From an uncultured Bacteroidales bacterium (GTDB taxonomy: Bacteria > Bacteroidota > Bacteroidia > Bacteroidales > WCHB1-69), in NCBI GenBank assembly GCA_937901455.1, contig CALDIA010000013.1, forward strand, positions 1-15,605: DNA of 15,605 nt, in the 5' to 3' direction. The position numbers were made by a program, and so were the translations under genes. How positions within the stretch are numbered: the first letter of the stretch is position 1; each line of letters starts with the position of its first letter. Under the pieces are notes generated by a model. That model saw nothing but the letters and a program-made list of their open reading frames with translations. It did not search any database and was not told where the DNA came from. Below, piece by piece: positions 1 through 6,161 of the stretch.

Positions 1-54
1 CCTCAAGGCATCAGTCCTCTTACATAATTCTTTAAGTTGGTCTTGGGTAATCAT
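1..54 (-). CDS. prfB: Peptide chain release factor 2 (RF2), N-terminal fragment cut by the window edge
   Basis: Only the first 18 codons are present, reading MITQDQLKELCKRTDALR from an ATG at 54; the rest lies beyond the left edge. The residues align with the N-terminal helix of bacterial RF2 (E. coli has IQDLTERSDVLR followed by GYLDYD at the programmed frameshift). RF2 recognises UGA and UAA stop codons and triggers peptide release on the ribosome. By family knowledge, a +1 frameshift site autoregulating RF2 usually comes directly after this helix, so it would fall just outside the window; whether this gene has it cannot be seen. A TAnnTTTG promoter element stands 22 bases upstream, so the gene probably has its own promoter although the AAA gene ends only 44 bases before it. 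The call rests on 18 residues and is likely, not certain. Confidence 0.65.
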   Translation of the reverse strand, partial: MITQDQLKELCKRTDALR

Positions 55-75
55 ATTAATGTTGTTTTTGCGCTG

Positions 76-83
76 CAAAGGTA
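76..83 (-). promoter_or_regulatory. Bacteroidota -7 promoter element upstream of prfB
   Basis: Read on the minus strand this is TACCTTTG, an exact match to the Bacteroidota -7 consensus TAnnTTTG, followed by CAGCG as in the promoter of the AAA gene. It lies between the AAA stop codon (99-101) and the prfB start (54). No good TTTG -33 element is visible at the usual spacing, and the place where it would lie overlaps the 3' end of the AAA gene. Confidence 0.6.
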
Positions 84-98
84 GGGAAAAGTTTTGGA

Positions 99-1304
99 TT
101 AGTATGTCAGTCCGAACATCCACAATGGAATTCGGTTGGCGAAGCCGACTTCCGTCTCGTCAATGGCAAGGAAACTGTCGGGGACGTCCTTGATTTGGTC
201 GAAAGTCTTGCTCTTGCCGCCCACCTCGAACAAATAGCGGTCGTTCACCAAGAAATCGCCCTTTTGGGGTGTCTTGACATCGTGGCCGACCGTCATCTGG
301 CTATGGAAAAACGTCTCACGCTCGTTGCCGACTTCCACCTTCGGACACAATGCGTGCATGAGGTTCGTGTTGTTGAGGAAAATCTTGTCGGGCTTGAAAA
401 GGTACTTGTAACTCTTTGTCTTTGCGCTAAGTAGCGATAGGATTTGTGCCTTGTCCAAGGAATAAAGCATCCTCAGCCCCAGCTCGTTGTTGGTGGAAAG
501 CTGGTTCCAAAGTTCCGACATGTTAGGTTCGAAGGGTACGCGTTCACTGATGATCATCAGCAGTTTCTTCACCTTTTGGAGGGTCTCGAACGATACACGC
601 TCCACGGCAGGCAGGTCGTTGTCGATGACTAAGGAGACGATTTCGCGAAGATACACATGGAAATCGTCGCCAACGTCGTGATAGAAAGGATAGTAGCCGT
701 GCTCCAAATAGGCCTCAAACAGGGGTGCGACCTTCATCTGCTTGGTCACTTGCATGGCTATTTTCACATGGTCGCGCAACAGCGTCTCGACGGGGACGAC
801 TTGCATCTGTAACACGTTTTCGAATGCAAGGAACTCACGAAACGAGAGGCCGTACAGCATGTAGGGAGTCTGCCGGCGCGAGAGGTCGACTTTGGCATTG
901 TCCATGGCGAGCAACGAACTGCTGGTGAACACGATACTCATTTCGGGGTAGCTGTCGTAGATGTTCTTCAGCGTTTCCGACCACATCTTGTAGCGATGCA
1001 CCTCGTCTAAGTAGAGCCGCTTGATGCCATGACGATAGGCCCAGTCCACAAGGTCGATTAGGCTGTGGGTGGCAAACCAAAGGTCGTCCAACGAGGCATA
1101 AAGCGTCTGGTCGATGTCGTCATGGTTTTCGAGGATGTGCTGGAGCAGCAGCGTGGTCTTCCCCACACCCCGTGCGCCCTTGATGCCGATCATTCGGGCG
1201 TTCCAGTTGATTTTGTCGTACAAGTAACGCTTGAAGTCGAGATTGATTTGGGCAATCTTGCGGTGATAGTTGTCGTAAAGCGGCTGGATTTCAGAATCTT
1301 CCAT
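99..1304 (-). CDS. AAA-family ATPase with DUF4143-like C-terminus
   Basis: A 401-residue protein of the large bacterial AAA_14/DUF4143 group, whose cellular role is generally unknown. Seen directly: Walker A GARGVGKTT (residues 43-51), Walker B LYLDE (97-101), a sensor-like strand ending IVFTSSS (124-130), and near the C-terminus a segment GDFLVNDRYLFEVGGK. That segment resembles the PD-(D/E)XK-like motif found in the C-terminal domain of this group, but with EVGGK in place of the usual E-V-K, so nuclease activity is doubtful. No signal peptide or membrane helix is seen, so it should be cytoplasmic. The ATG at 1304 follows a well-placed TAnnTTTG promoter with a short leader, supporting this start. 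The gene is separated from the operon upstream by 426 bases and has its own promoter, so it is probably not part of that system. Its base composition is noticeably more GC-rich than the operon interior. Confidence 0.9.
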   Translation of the reverse strand: MEDSEIQPLYDNYHRKIAQINLDFKRYLYDKINWNARMIGIKGARGVGKTTLLLQHILENHDDIDQTLYASLDDLWFATHSLIDLVDWAYRHGIKRLYLDEVHRYKMWSETLKNIYDSYPEMSIVFTSSSLLAMDNAKVDLSRRQTPYMLYGLSFREFLAFENVLQMQVVPVETLLRDHVKIAMQVTKQMKVAPLFEAYLEHGYYPFYHDVGDDFHVYLREIVSLVIDNDLPAVERVSFETLQKVKKLLMIISERVPFEPNMSELWNQLSTNNELGLRMLYSLDKAQILSLLSAKTKSYKYLFKPDKIFLNNTNLMHALCPKVEVGNERETFFHSQMTVGHDVKTPQKGDFLVNDRYLFEVGGKSKTFDQIKDVPDSFLAIDETEVGFANRIPLWMFGLTY

Positions 1305-1329
1305 GATTATTTGTCTATTGTTTACGCTG

Positions 1330-1362
1330 CAAAAATACGAATTTTATGGTTTAAACCACAAA
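1330..1362 (-). promoter_or_regulatory. Promoter of the AAA ATPase gene
   Basis: On the minus strand, TATTTTTG (1337 down to 1330) matches the Bacteroidota -7 consensus TAnnTTTG, and TTTG (1362 down to 1359) matches the -33 element with 21 bases between them, within the usual range. Transcription would start close to 1325-1320, leaving a leader of about 20 bases before the ATG at 1304. The -33 element lies inside the first of three palindromes, suggesting that a bound regulator would interfere with or recruit RNA polymerase. Confidence 0.6.
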
Positions 1363-1429
1363 AATAGCGATATTTTTATAGTTTCAACTGTAAAAAAGTG
1401 CTGAATTTTTATAGTCCAAACTGTAAAAA
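1342..1429. repeat. Three evenly spaced imperfect palindromes, probable operator array
   Basis: Three related palindromic units occupy 1342-1363, 1373-1396 and 1406-1429, with core TTTTTATAGTTT/AAACTGTAAAAA. Arms match at 10 of 11, 10 of 12 and 9 of 12 positions. Their centres lie near 1352, 1384 and 1417, so 32-33 bases apart, close to three helical turns, which puts all units on the same face of the DNA. The first unit overlaps the -33 element of the AAA promoter. This is what a cooperative dimeric repressor or activator site array looks like; the binding protein is unknown. The spacing and small number do not resemble a CRISPR array. Confidence 0.6.
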
Positions 1430-1566
1430 TGGAGAAATCTTCTCGCCATTCGATCGGCGCATTCAATGATGATGAGGAAACGAATCTCGAACTCAAGTTC
1501 CAAAACGAAGATTTTTTATCGATTTGGAAAGCGAGTTTTAATGCAGATGGAGTTTGCCATTCATAG
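1429..1566 (+). pseudogene. Possible remnant of an AlbA_2 (Schlafen-like) ATP-binding protein gene
   Basis: A 45-codon plus-strand frame starts with ATG directly at the end of the third palindrome and ends with TAG at 1564. Part of it reads ETNLELKFQNEDFLSIWK, then ASFNADGV. This resembles the start of AlbA_2-domain proteins, in which an E-x-x-x-L-E-F-K motif is followed by an A-F-A-N-x-x-G-G motif. In intact members several hundred residues follow; here the frame stops right after the second motif and I could not follow the family in any frame beyond it. It is therefore either a decayed fragment or a chance match. It is the only plus-strand reading in the window that resembles a known family. 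Confidence 0.35.
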
Positions 1567-1730
1567 GATTTGCCCTTTTCTTGCAGCAGAAACACCCCGA
1601 CTTGGACGAGAACAAAATAAAACGGATAAATAAAAACAATTTCAATGTGACGGTTGGCGAGTTTTTGATGTGGCAGTTGGCGAGAATGTGGCGGTGGTTT
1701 TGTCGTAGGCAATGGTGGAGACTTGAAAGA
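1567..1730. other. Non-coding remainder of the intergenic region
   Basis: Between the possible AlbA_2 remnant and the end of the operon I see no convincing gene. The overlapping minus-strand frames here have low-complexity translations without family features. A short direct repeat, GTTGGCGAG followed by a T/A-rich stretch and ATGTGG, occurs twice about 23 bases apart (from 1653 and from 1676). No clear hairpin plus U-tract was found after the operon's last stop codon at 1731, so the transcription end is not located. Confidence 0.4.
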
Positions 1731-2468
1731 TTATCTGTAAAACACCACCCAATTCGTGCAATAGGGATGCTGATAAGGGAAGATGTCAACGGCGTTGCCG
1801 TCCTCATCCCTATACCATGAATGGTTCCAGCCAGACCCCATGTCCAAGTACAGAGCCTCCTTCACACCGTAGGCGATAAGCTGTTTTTTGAACGTCCCGA
1901 AGGCCATCTGCATTTTGCAATCGATAACGCAGAGCCTTCCATCCACCTCGCACAAGGCGCGGAATTGGTTCACGTTACCATCCTTTCTGATGGTCTCGCA
2001 CAGATTTCCTTGGTGTATCATCATCTCCTGCCCAAAGCCCATGCCGTTGTGCTTGGCCGCGCTGTCCAACTCGTATGAGTACTCCTTCCAGAGAAACTTC
2101 CATTGGTTCTCGTACCAAACGAAAGCCCCCGTGTTTCTCGTGCAACGGTAGCCCCGAAACCGCTCTCCCGATGACACATGGTCGCCAGCGATGTTGGTGT
2201 GTTTGAACTCCGTGAGGCATTCACCTGTAAACGCAGCCTCGCAACAGAGTACAACGCTTGTGTCTGTCAGTTTGTCGGGCATTTGGCCCGTCACCAAGTC
2301 GATGCGGCTGAAGTTGGGGTAATAGACGGTGAGACTGTCGGTATCATCGATGGCGATGTTGGGCGTTGCCTCAACGGTTACGGGTTGAGCATCTGTTATT
2401 AAACGGTTTGCGCATGAATAGAGCGTTGTTGTAAAAAACAACAATAATAATAAAAGTGTTTTGTTCAT
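1731..2468 (-). CDS. Lipoprotein resembling phosphodiester glycosidases (NAGPA/DUF2233-like)
   Basis: A 245-residue predicted lipoprotein and the last gene of the operon. The ATG at 2468 is chosen because it begins a standard lipoprotein signal, MNKTLLLLLLFFTTTLYSC, with the lipid-modified Cys at 19; an ATG further upstream at 2516 would put 16 non-signal residues in front and overlap the nuclease gene. The mature part has strand-like segments including VVLCCEAAF, NTGAFVWY, RLCVIDCK, and EALYLDMGSGWNH (204-216). The last resembles the conserved L-D-G-G-G-S turn of phosphodiester glycosidase (NAGPA) and DUF2233 proteins, which cleave sugar-phosphodiester bonds, here with Met-Gly-Ser-Gly. Six or more Cys residues could form disulfides, fitting an exported protein. 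The start lies 13 bases after the nuclease stop, so it is very likely co-transcribed. The family call is from motif likeness only; the composition is more GC-rich than the genes before it. Confidence 0.75.
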   Translation of the reverse strand: MNKTLLLLLLFFTTTLYSCANRLITDAQPVTVEATPNIAIDDTDSLTVYYPNFSRIDLVTGQMPDKLTDTSVVLCCEAAFTGECLTEFKHTNIAGDHVSSGERFRGYRCTRNTGAFVWYENQWKFLWKEYSYELDSAAKHNGMGFGQEMMIHQGNLCETIRKDGNVNQFRALCEVDGRLCVIDCKMQMAFGTFKKQLIAYGVKEALYLDMGSGWNHSWYRDEDGNAVDIFPYQHPYCTNWVVFYR

Positions 2469-2481
2469 TTTATTGAGTTTG

Positions 2482-3243
2482 TTATGGTTTGTCAATCCCC
2501 CAATCATTCCAGACAATAGTTGACTCCACCTTTTTCTCCAACGAGTTGTTCAGTAGGCAAAACAAGTCCCTATTGATAACTTTTTCCAATTCATCGATAG
2601 TACATGCACAAAGTGAAAGGTCTTGTTTTTCTTTGCTGTTCTTCGTCATAAAAGCGATAGCGGAATATGTGCCATTGACGGGTATCATCAAAGCCTTATA
2701 ATAGTAATCAGGAACCATTACATTGGTGGCCCCTATGGTGCCGTTTTGATAGGTGGTATAAATGGGACCGCAACATACATAAATCCTTCCGTACTTTTGG
2801 GCCCATTTCCTAACCTTGTTCTCCAAACTCTGCCAAACGCCTTGATTCAGTTCTTGTGTTTGCGGACAGATGTTGGTGTAATAAAAGCTTTCCGACATCG
2901 CTGTCGAGTCCCATTTCATGTCTCCCGCTGGCGCCAAATGACCTCTGTGCCAACCGGTTCCTTTATAATCAGAATGTTCAGCTTGTATGTCTTGAACATT
3001 AGGGTCGCGTCTGAAATCGTTTGACCTCGGCCAAAGGCCGCTTGCCTCTTCTGCCGTCAATTCATAGGCCACCCAATCAGAGGCGTGAGTATAGGAATTG
3101 TAACACAAAGTATATCCTTTGTGATAGACCACATTGTCGTATTTGTTTATCGAGGGGCACTCCATTAATGTGGTGTTGCTATGACAAGCAACACCAAACA
3201 GAAATGGAATAAGGCAAAATACCAACAAATGCTTTGGTTTCAT
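2482..3243 (-). CDS. DNA/RNA non-specific endonuclease lipoprotein (NucA/EndoG family)
   Basis: A 253-residue sugar-non-specific nuclease of the beta-beta-alpha-metal (Endonuclease_NS) family, cleaving DNA and RNA with a single Mg ion. The N-terminus MKPKHLLVFCLIPFLFGVAC is a lipoprotein signal with the acylated Cys at 20, so the enzyme is on the periplasmic or outer face. The active-site block is WHRGHLAPAGDMKW (98-111) followed by YYTNICPQTQELNQGVW (121-137) and SLE. His102 is the expected general base, Asn133 the metal ligand and Glu141 the acidic residue; the spacings 31 and 8 match Anabaena NucA. Family members usually have D-R-G-H; here the Asp is His99. Its start overlaps the stop of the preceding protease gene in an ATGA, so the two are translationally coupled. 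Possible roles are degrading DNA at the cell surface, incoming phage DNA in the periplasm, or nutrient scavenging. Confidence 0.9.
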   Translation of the reverse strand: MKPKHLLVFCLIPFLFGVACHSNTTLMECPSINKYDNVVYHKGYTLCYNSYTHASDWVAYELTAEEASGLWPRSNDFRRDPNVQDIQAEHSDYKGTGWHRGHLAPAGDMKWDSTAMSESFYYTNICPQTQELNQGVWQSLENKVRKWAQKYGRIYVCCGPIYTTYQNGTIGATNVMVPDYYYKALMIPVNGTYSAIAFMTKNSKEKQDLSLCACTIDELEKVINRDLFCLLNNSLEKKVESTIVWNDWGIDKP

Positions 3244-3785
3244 TTGAATTGAATCGTGTTATTAGAGTAATTAATGCTGATGTTGCCAAAGCGGGCCAAT
3301 GCCGATTGCCCCAACAATAATGGCGCTTCTATATTATCCACCACAGAGGCTTTTACGTTATACAAAACAGCATCACCGATTTGAACGGTTTTTAGATTGA
3401 TGATGGTGCCAACGGATATGTCGCCATTTGCCACTTGGTAGTATGCTTCTCCCAAGATGTCTTCTTCCGTCAGTTTTCCTTGCTTAATGAGAAATATGGC
3501 CTCCAAGCTGGAAATGGTGATATCGGAGGCTCCAGTGTCGAATATGACATCCATTTCCAGACCATTGATCTTAACTGGAATGTAATACACACCTCCTATT
3601 TGCTTCATGTATATGGTTTGTCCCGACGAGGGATGTCGATAACTGCCTCCGCCATTGCTCCTGCTTGTACCATTTGAATGTGCGATTTCATCCCTGCCTG
3701 ACGGGGAGCAGCTTCTGCAACTTGACAATGGAAATACCATGAGCGACAACAAGAATAATGACAAGAAAGTTCTAATACTTTTCAT
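3240..3785 (-). CDS. Retropepsin-like aspartic protease lipoprotein
   Basis: A 181-residue clan AA aspartic protease of the single-domain bacterial type. Signal MKSIRTFLSLFLLSLMVFP is followed by LSSC with the lipid-modified Cys at 23, then a Ser/Gly-rich linker (24-55). The catalytic motif is DTGAS (83-87), and the second hallmark is PLLLGQSALARFG (155-167), equivalent to the hydrophobic-Gly segment of retropepsins. One catalytic Asp per chain means it should act as a dimer. Its catalytic region is about half identical (roughly 51 of 99 positions, gapless hand alignment) to the C-terminal domain of the TPR protein at the other end of the operon, so the two are paralogues or could form a heterodimer. 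Start and stop both lie in 4-base ATGA overlaps with the neighbouring OmpA-like and nuclease genes. The substrate is unknown; processing of another envelope component of the system is a reasonable guess. Confidence 0.88.
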   Translation of the reverse strand: MKSIRTFLSLFLLSLMVFPLSSCRSCSPSGRDEIAHSNGTSRSNGGGSYRHPSSGQTIYMKQIGGVYYIPVKINGLEMDVIFDTGASDITISSLEAIFLIKQGKLTEEDILGEAYYQVANGDISVGTIINLKTVQIGDAVLYNVKASVVDNIEAPLLLGQSALARFGNISINYSNNTIQFK

Positions 3786-4474
3786 GGGTTATTGCTTTCG
3801 TTCGATTTGTTGTATAAAACTTTAGGAATAATCTGGATAACAATTCTCTTGTTGTTATCTTCATCTGCATCTCTTGATTCGCCATTAAAACCACTGCCGC
3901 AAATTAGCACCTCAACATTCTTTTTCCTCAAATTTATCCCCATTTTTCTCCATCGTTCATATATAGTTAGCGCCCTTTGGTAGCTAAGTTCATAACCGTA
4001 TTGGCTGTCTTCAGGTGTAGATTGGGGAGATAGGTTGCTTTTAGCGCAGTTACCTTCAATGATTAAAAGGTATTTCATATTAGTGTCAAGCGTTTGTATA
4101 AATGCCTCTATTTTTTTTCCTGCCTCATCAACAATGGAAATGTCAAAGTCGGGATGAAAATCAGTGGTTCTTTCTTTAAAAATGGTTATTCCACGGAGTT
4201 GCTCATAATAATACTTTTCACCAATCTGATCAAAATCCCCGCTTTCAACCAGACTTTCAAACTGCTTATCCAAATTTAGTAGTCGGTCTTTTTCTTGGCT
4301 GCTAATCAACAAGGAATCACGAGTGTTTTGCAACACTGCTGTGGCATGTTTCAAATCTCTTTGCTTAACCTTCAAATATCCCACCGTTACCACAAACAGT
4401 ACAAGCATGATGAAGAACAAGCTTGTCATCAAATCGGAATAACTCACCCAAAAAATATGGTTGTTTTGTTTCAT
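3782..4474 (-). CDS. MotB/OmpA-like motor protein (ZorB-like)
   Basis: A 230-residue protein with a short cytoplasmic N-terminus, one membrane helix and a periplasmic OmpA-like domain, the layout of flagellar MotB and Zorya ZorB. The helix reads FWVSYSDLMTSLFFIMLVLF (8-27); Asp14 stands where MotB and ZorB carry the essential proton- or ion-carrying Asp. A charged, probably coiled stretch (34-80) follows. The C-terminal domain shows IIEGNCA (138-144), YELSYQRALTIYERW (161-175), a CGSGFNG turn (192-198) and NKRIVIQI (208-215), matching the OmpA_C peptidoglycan-binding pattern. By family knowledge such proteins anchor the channel to peptidoglycan. It overlaps the MotA-like gene upstream by ATGA, as expected for partners made in fixed proportion. 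ExbD/TolR is less likely because those lack an OmpA domain. Confidence 0.88.
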   Translation of the reverse strand: MKQNNHIFWVSYSDLMTSLFFIMLVLFVVTVGYLKVKQRDLKHATAVLQNTRDSLLISSQEKDRLLNLDKQFESLVESGDFDQIGEKYYYEQLRGITIFKERTTDFHPDFDISIVDEAGKKIEAFIQTLDTNMKYLLIIEGNCAKSNLSPQSTPEDSQYGYELSYQRALTIYERWRKMGINLRKKNVEVLICGSGFNGESRDADEDNNKRIVIQIIPKVLYNKSNESNNP

Positions 4475-6159
4475 GGCTCGTCTTGTTTTTTATGGGCGTT
4501 TCTGTTTTTCTTTTTCTTGCCGAACAATCTCTTTATCCAGCTTCTAAAACCGCCATCATCATTATTACGACGCAATTTGCCCGTATTGTTCTCTATCTTC
4601 TCCAATCGTTCACCTAACTTATCAATAGCCAACAAAATCTGCCTGTTTTGTTCCTCGGTTTTGGATTTTAAGGTAGTAATGGGCGAAACCATAGATTGCA
4701 CCTGCTCGGCATGTATCTGGCTGATAGTCTCAATGTTGGCAATTCCATCCAACTTGTCGCTGATACCGTCCAAGTTATCAAGTTTTTCGAGTCGTTTGAA
4801 CTCCGGAAGATTGTTGTGATATGCATTAGAAAGTGCTTCGACATGATACCTTGTTATCTCTTGCAATCGTTCACCAACTTGTGTGAAAATCTCCGTAATC
4901 CGAGAGTCAAATGCATTGGAGCCATCAGAAAGCGTTTGAATCCTCGCATTCATTTCTCTGTCAAGTTGTTGCACGGCTTGGTTGAAATGGCTGTCGGCGG
5001 CATTGATGGCTTCGAGCGATTGTTGGCCTATGTTTTCCACACCTCTGAGATGAGTAGATAGGAATTGGAACAATTGTTGGGACTCGGTAAAGGTGTTTTT
5101 CACCTCTTGGGCCAAATCCTCTATGTTCTGCGTCTTGCTTGCGAAACCGGATAGCCTTTCTGAGATTTCACTCATCAAGCCCAGATAATTCGAGAATTCC
5201 CTGTATGATTCCATGTTGGCATCCACTTTGTCAAACAAATCGGCAAGTACCTTGGTGACTTTTGCTGGTTTAAACTCCTGTATTTCAGTAAGGATGTGTT
5301 CTTGCCGCCTTGTACTTTCGTTGATTTTCCTTGCAATTTCAGCATTAGTATTAGCTAACGTAGTAAGTTCCGATATGGAACGACCAACATTTCTGGAGAA
5401 TTGGTCGATGCACTCTCGGATGCCCACCAAGGTGTTGTCTTCTGTAGGAAGAAGTAAATTGCTTTGCAGGAAATTCAGCTTGCTGTTCTTGCTATTGTTG
5501 ACATTATTCCTTGCCTTTTTGTAGATCCAAGTCGATAGCAAGGTTGTCCATAAAAGACCGAACAAACTGGCAATCATCGCTATTTTGACTCCATTGATTA
5601 GTTTGTCGATTTCGCCCAAAGAATCTTCATTTTGATTGGAAGCGTTGTTCAACTCTTCTTTGGGGTATTCTGCAACATTTGTTATTGTGTCGGCGTTTGA
5701 GACTTGTACCTCTGCTGCATCTTTCGGATTGTTTTGTTCGGCTCCGCCGCTTATTCTTCCCATTGAGAACAGCCCCATGATTATGCCAACCATCGTGGCC
5801 GCCAAACCCAAATACAAGGGCGTGGGGATGAGATGCTGAATCTCTTCGTCTCTTGACGAGGATTCGCGTTCTATTATGTTTTCAATGATGCTGAAGTTGA
5901 CCGAACTTCCCCAGTTGTTTTCGATATAGGAATTGATGCTGTCAACTGCGCCTTGTAAAGGTGTGTCGTCCACCACTTTGTCTTTTCCATCATAGACGAC
6001 TACTTGGGGGACTGATAATTCATCATTGTTTTTAATGCCTAACGTATTTGAAAACAATTTCTTATATGCTCGTATTTTCTTGCAAATTAGACAGAAAACG
6101 ATTATTTGTAAGATTACAATCAATCCAATAACAATAGATTCTATAATTTGAAAGTTCAT
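4471..6159 (-). CDS. MotA/TolQ/ExbB-type channel with long coiled-coil tail (ZorA-like)
   Basis: A 562-residue membrane protein with three predicted helices: 7-27, 113-133 (PTPLYLGLAATMVGIIMGLF) and 190-213 (GVKIAMIASLFGLLWTTLL). Helices two and three carry the Gly- and small-residue patterns of the MotA/TolQ/ExbB channel family. Basic residues after helices one and three (CKKIRAYKK, YKKARNN) put the 28-112 loop and the C-terminal tail in the cytoplasm. The tail (about 230-530) is mostly long amphipathic helices and ends in a very basic segment (RSWIKRLFGKKKKNR). A tail of this size fits Zorya ZorA, whose tail projects deep into the cytoplasm, and not MotA or ExbB, which are much shorter. The periplasmic loop between helices two and three (134-189) is unusually long, Asn- and acid-rich. 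It should form a pentameric ion-driven motor with the ZorB-like product of the overlapping next gene. The start is 2 bases after the upstream stop. Confidence 0.85.
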   Translation of the reverse strand: MNFQIIESIVIGLIVILQIIVFCLICKKIRAYKKLFSNTLGIKNNDELSVPQVVVYDGKDKVVDDTPLQGAVDSINSYIENNWGSSVNFSIIENIIERESSSRDEEIQHLIPTPLYLGLAATMVGIIMGLFSMGRISGGAEQNNPKDAAEVQVSNADTITNVAEYPKEELNNASNQNEDSLGEIDKLINGVKIAMIASLFGLLWTTLLSTWIYKKARNNVNNSKNSKLNFLQSNLLLPTEDNTLVGIRECIDQFSRNVGRSISELTTLANTNAEIARKINESTRRQEHILTEIQEFKPAKVTKVLADLFDKVDANMESYREFSNYLGLMSEISERLSGFASKTQNIEDLAQEVKNTFTESQQLFQFLSTHLRGVENIGQQSLEAINAADSHFNQAVQQLDREMNARIQTLSDGSNAFDSRITEIFTQVGERLQEITRYHVEALSNAYHNNLPEFKRLEKLDNLDGISDKLDGIANIETISQIHAEQVQSMVSPITTLKSKTEEQNRQILLAIDKLGERLEKIENNTGKLRRNNDDGGFRSWIKRLFGKKKKNRNAHKKQDEP

Positions 6160-6161
6160 TT

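Noticed and set aside
1342..1429. Small CRISPR array
   Set aside because: Three short, imperfect, AT-rich palindromes with 10-base spacers, no cas genes, and overlap with a promoter fit an operator array better.
1653..1690. Short direct repeat containing GTTGGCGAG
   Set aside because: Two partial copies only, with no transposon ends, attachment site or hairpin around them; too weak to annotate as an element.
1344..1807. Two overlapping minus-strand reading frames in the intergenic region
   Set aside because: Their translations are low-complexity without family likeness, one runs through the palindromes, and the other overlaps the end of the glycosidase-like gene.
4295..4819. Plus-strand frame of 174 codons
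   Set aside because: It is antisense to the junction of the MotA-like and MotB-like genes, both strongly supported.
3782..6159. Canonical Zorya type I, II or III defence locus
   Set aside because: Only the ZorA-like and ZorB-like genes are present. No SNF2-type helicase (ZorD), ZorC or HNH nuclease (ZorE) is seen, and the visible nuclease is an exported EndoG-type enzyme.
3782..6159. Flagellar MotAB or TonB/Tol ExbBD energiser
   Set aside because: No flagellar, TonB or Tol genes are nearby. The channel tail is far too long for MotA or ExbB, and the partner has an OmpA domain that ExbD/TolR lack.
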